From assembly GCF_000409775.1 (NCBI RefSeq), contig NZ_KE332392.1, forward strand, positions 226,459-290,458: DNA of 64,000 nt. Direction: 5' to 3'. A program made the translations under genes and the position numbers. Source of the DNA: Litchfieldella anticariensis FP35 = DSM 16096 (GTDB lineage: Bacteria > Pseudomonadota > Gammaproteobacteria > Pseudomonadales > Halomonadaceae). The notes beneath the pieces are model-generated. The model had not been told where the DNA came from, searched no databases, and was given only the letters and a program-made list of their open reading frames with translations. Shown here one piece after another: positions 62,550-64,000 of this stretch (position 1 is the first letter of the stretch; every line of letters begins with the position of its first letter).

Positions 62550-64000
62550 TCATGTCTCCTGTTGGCCATCACGACTGTGTTCGTGCTCGGCAGTGAGCCG
62601 ACTGGTATCCGCTCTGGCGAAGGGCACCAAGACCCAGGTCGCGGCAAGTCCGATAAGGCAGGTCAGGCCCAGATAGTGCAACGCCGGCGTAGCGCTGAAG
62701 GCCAGCAGGCCGAAGGCCAACAGGCTCGATGCGCAGGACAGGCTGATCGCCAGCCAGGCTGCCGGACTATCGGGGTGCTCGGTACTGAAGATCCCGGCAT
62801 CGAGCCCTATGCCTAATACCAGCAACAGCCCCAGCAGATGAAACAGCGTCAGGCCAACGCCCAGCGCGCTGAACAATGCCAGCGTCGCGACCACTGCTCC
62901 CAATGGTGGCAACAATACGCGCCAGGCTCGGCGGCGATAGCGCCAGCCGAACAGCAGTGCCAGCCCCATCGCAGCGGCCGTCAGCCATAGGGCGATCTGA
63001 TCGCGCAACTGCGCCAAATGGTCGGAAAGCGTTGCCACCCGGTCGTGGTAATGGATATACGACGCTGCGGCGAGTCGGGTGAGCGCATGCCGGGCCATCT
63101 CATCGGCATCGCCTAGAATGACCAGGGCCGCAAGTTCGGGATTCGCGGCCTTGGATGCGGACACTTCGCCAAGCCATAGCATGTTATCGGCACGCCCTGC
63201 CGACATCTTTAACCATGCCTCGAGGGTCAGCAACGGCACTGTACGCAGTGGTGCTTGGGCAGCTTCCAGCAGTTTCGGGGGAAGCCCGGCGTTGGCGATC
63301 CATTCCGGCAGGGCGGTGGCATAAACCTGGCGTACTCGCTCCAGGTTGGCTTTCTGGGTGGCCGGGGAGGGTACCGCCTGGGCGAGATGTCGGTAGTGTG
63401 CCAGGTGTCCTTGTGCCCGCAGTTTCGCCAAGGGAGCTTCCAGAGATTCCAGTCGTTCCAGCAGTGTGGCTTCCTGTTCGGCGGTGACGACCAGGTAACG
63501 ACTACCAGCGGGGCGTTCCAGCAGGGTCTGCACGCGTTGCTGCTCGGCGATCAGTGTGGCGGGTGAAGGGTTGAGCTGACGCAGGTCGTCATTGGCTGTC
63601 AGGCGAGTGACGATCAATGTCACGGCAAACATGCCGAGCAAGGCCAGCAGGCTCCAACGATAGGGAGCCCGAGGCGGCAGGCGCAGTCGATTCAACTGGG
63701 CAGCGATGCGTGTCGTCGCGATGTGAGGGCGTGGGGAGAACCACGGTAGCCACAGGCGCACGGTCAACCAGGCGCCGATCAATCCCAACGCGGTGAAAGT
63801 GGCCATCTGGCGCAACCCTGGCAGGGGTGTTGCGAGCTGGGCGAGATAGGCCGCCAGGCTGGATACCAGGCCCAGCAACAGTCCGGGCCAGAGCCGTGTC
63901 AGTGCTTGCTCGGGAGCCAGTTGGCGAGCGCATTGCAGATGCAGAGCGTAGTCGACGGCGATGCCGATCAGGCTGGCGCCGAACGCCAGTGTTAGCAGGT
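62550..64000 (-). CDS. MMPL-family exporter, aryl polyene (partial, continues beyond the window)
   Basis: Open from the right edge to stop at 62550, 483 codons inside the window. The transporter features GIAVDYALHLQ (conserved Asp-Tyr pair in an RND helix) near the edge, several helix groups, a periplasmic domain (VTAEQEATLLERLES...), and a second set with GLLLVLGIGLDAGIFSTEHPDSPAA. RND/MMPL pumps in aryl-polyene clusters are thought to carry the product to the periplasm. 4 bp before the FAD oxidoreductase. Confidence 0.9.
   Translation of the reverse strand, partial: LLTLAFGASLIGIAVDYALHLQCARQLAPEQALTRLWPGLLLGLVSSLAAYLAQLATPLPGLRQMATFTALGLIGAWLTVRLWLPWFSPRPHIATTRIAAQLNRLRLPPRAPYRWSLLALLGMFAVTLIVTRLTANDDLRQLNPSPATLIAEQQRVQTLLERPAGSRYLVVTAEQEATLLERLESLEAPLAKLRAQGHLAHYRHLAQAVPSPATQKANLERVRQVYATALPEWIANAGLPPKLLEAAQAPLRTVPLLTLEAWLKMSAGRADNMLWLGEVSASKAANPELAALVILGDADEMARHALTRLAAASYIHYHDRVATLSDHLAQLRDQIALWLTAAAMGLALLFGWRYRRRAWRVLLPPLGAVVATLALFSALGVGLTLFHLLGLLLVLGIGLDAGIFSTEHPDSPAAWLAISLSCASSLLAFGLLAFSATPALHYLGLTCLIGLAATWVLVPFARADTSRLTAEHEHSRDGQQET

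Overview
The window looks like chromosomal DNA of a moderately halophilic gammaproteobacterium of the Halomonas type (Halomonadaceae). The evidence is a GC-rich coding style, a doe-type ectoine degradation locus, a GH13 alpha-glucosidase whose length and catalytic residue numbers match the Halomonas enzyme HaG, and an aryl-polyene cluster. No rRNA, tRNA, CRISPR array, phage or transposase gene was seen. Three kinds of small non-coding repeat are present: a REP-like palindrome, a 143-bp ERIC/MITE-like palindrome and a heptamer array.

Layout. 1-7063 (minus): alpha-glucoside ABC importer with its own alpha-glucosidase (binding protein, two permeases, glucosidase, ATPase), followed by a second, closely related binding protein cut by the window edge. 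7303-12748: housekeeping genes (LysO-like exporter, DUF3108 protein, DJ-1/PfpI protein, nicotinamidase plus nicotinate phosphoribosyltransferase, GhrA-like reductase). 12767-30179: ectoine/hydroxyectoine catabolic island. A MocR/EnuR-like regulator is divergent from doeA-doeB-doeX. Four enzyme genes not explained by the known pathway follow (nitrilase-superfamily amidohydrolase, ATP-grasp ligase, C45 Ntn-hydrolase, very long PLP decarboxylase). Then come doeC, doeD, eutB, eutC and a HAD hydrolase. 30235-35965: DUF3047 protein, Na+/solute symporter with a metallophosphoesterase, VTT membrane protein divergent from a flavin disulfide reductase.

36134-44526 holds what I consider the most interesting signal. 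It contains a minimal mercury operon (merF-merA), a TetR/AhpD-like pair, an operon of a DUF3179 protein, a Cys-Cys membrane protein and a DUF302 protein, an ECF sigma factor with a small soluble zinc-finger anti-sigma, and two glycosyltransferase-like genes. Four separate transcription units here (merF, DUF3179, sigma, glycosyltransferase) carry the same bipartite motif, TGTAAG-N16-CGAC, in the right orientation 27-120 nt before the first gene. That predicts one ECF regulon, probably for thiol-reactive metal stress.

44740-54473: a somewhat AT-richer stretch (EthD-like and YiiX-like proteins), a secreted cytochrome-like protein with a cysteine-rich NPCA repeat domain, the NfeD/slipin pair, an EamA transporter, SulP plus a universal stress protein, and RidA. 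54470-64000 (minus): LolA-like protein, phosphopantetheinyl transferase, and an aryl-polyene operon (KS, KR, DH, KS, DUF3261 lipoprotein, FAD oxidoreductase, MMPL exporter cut by the window end).

All functions are from reading translated sequence and motifs; no database search was run.
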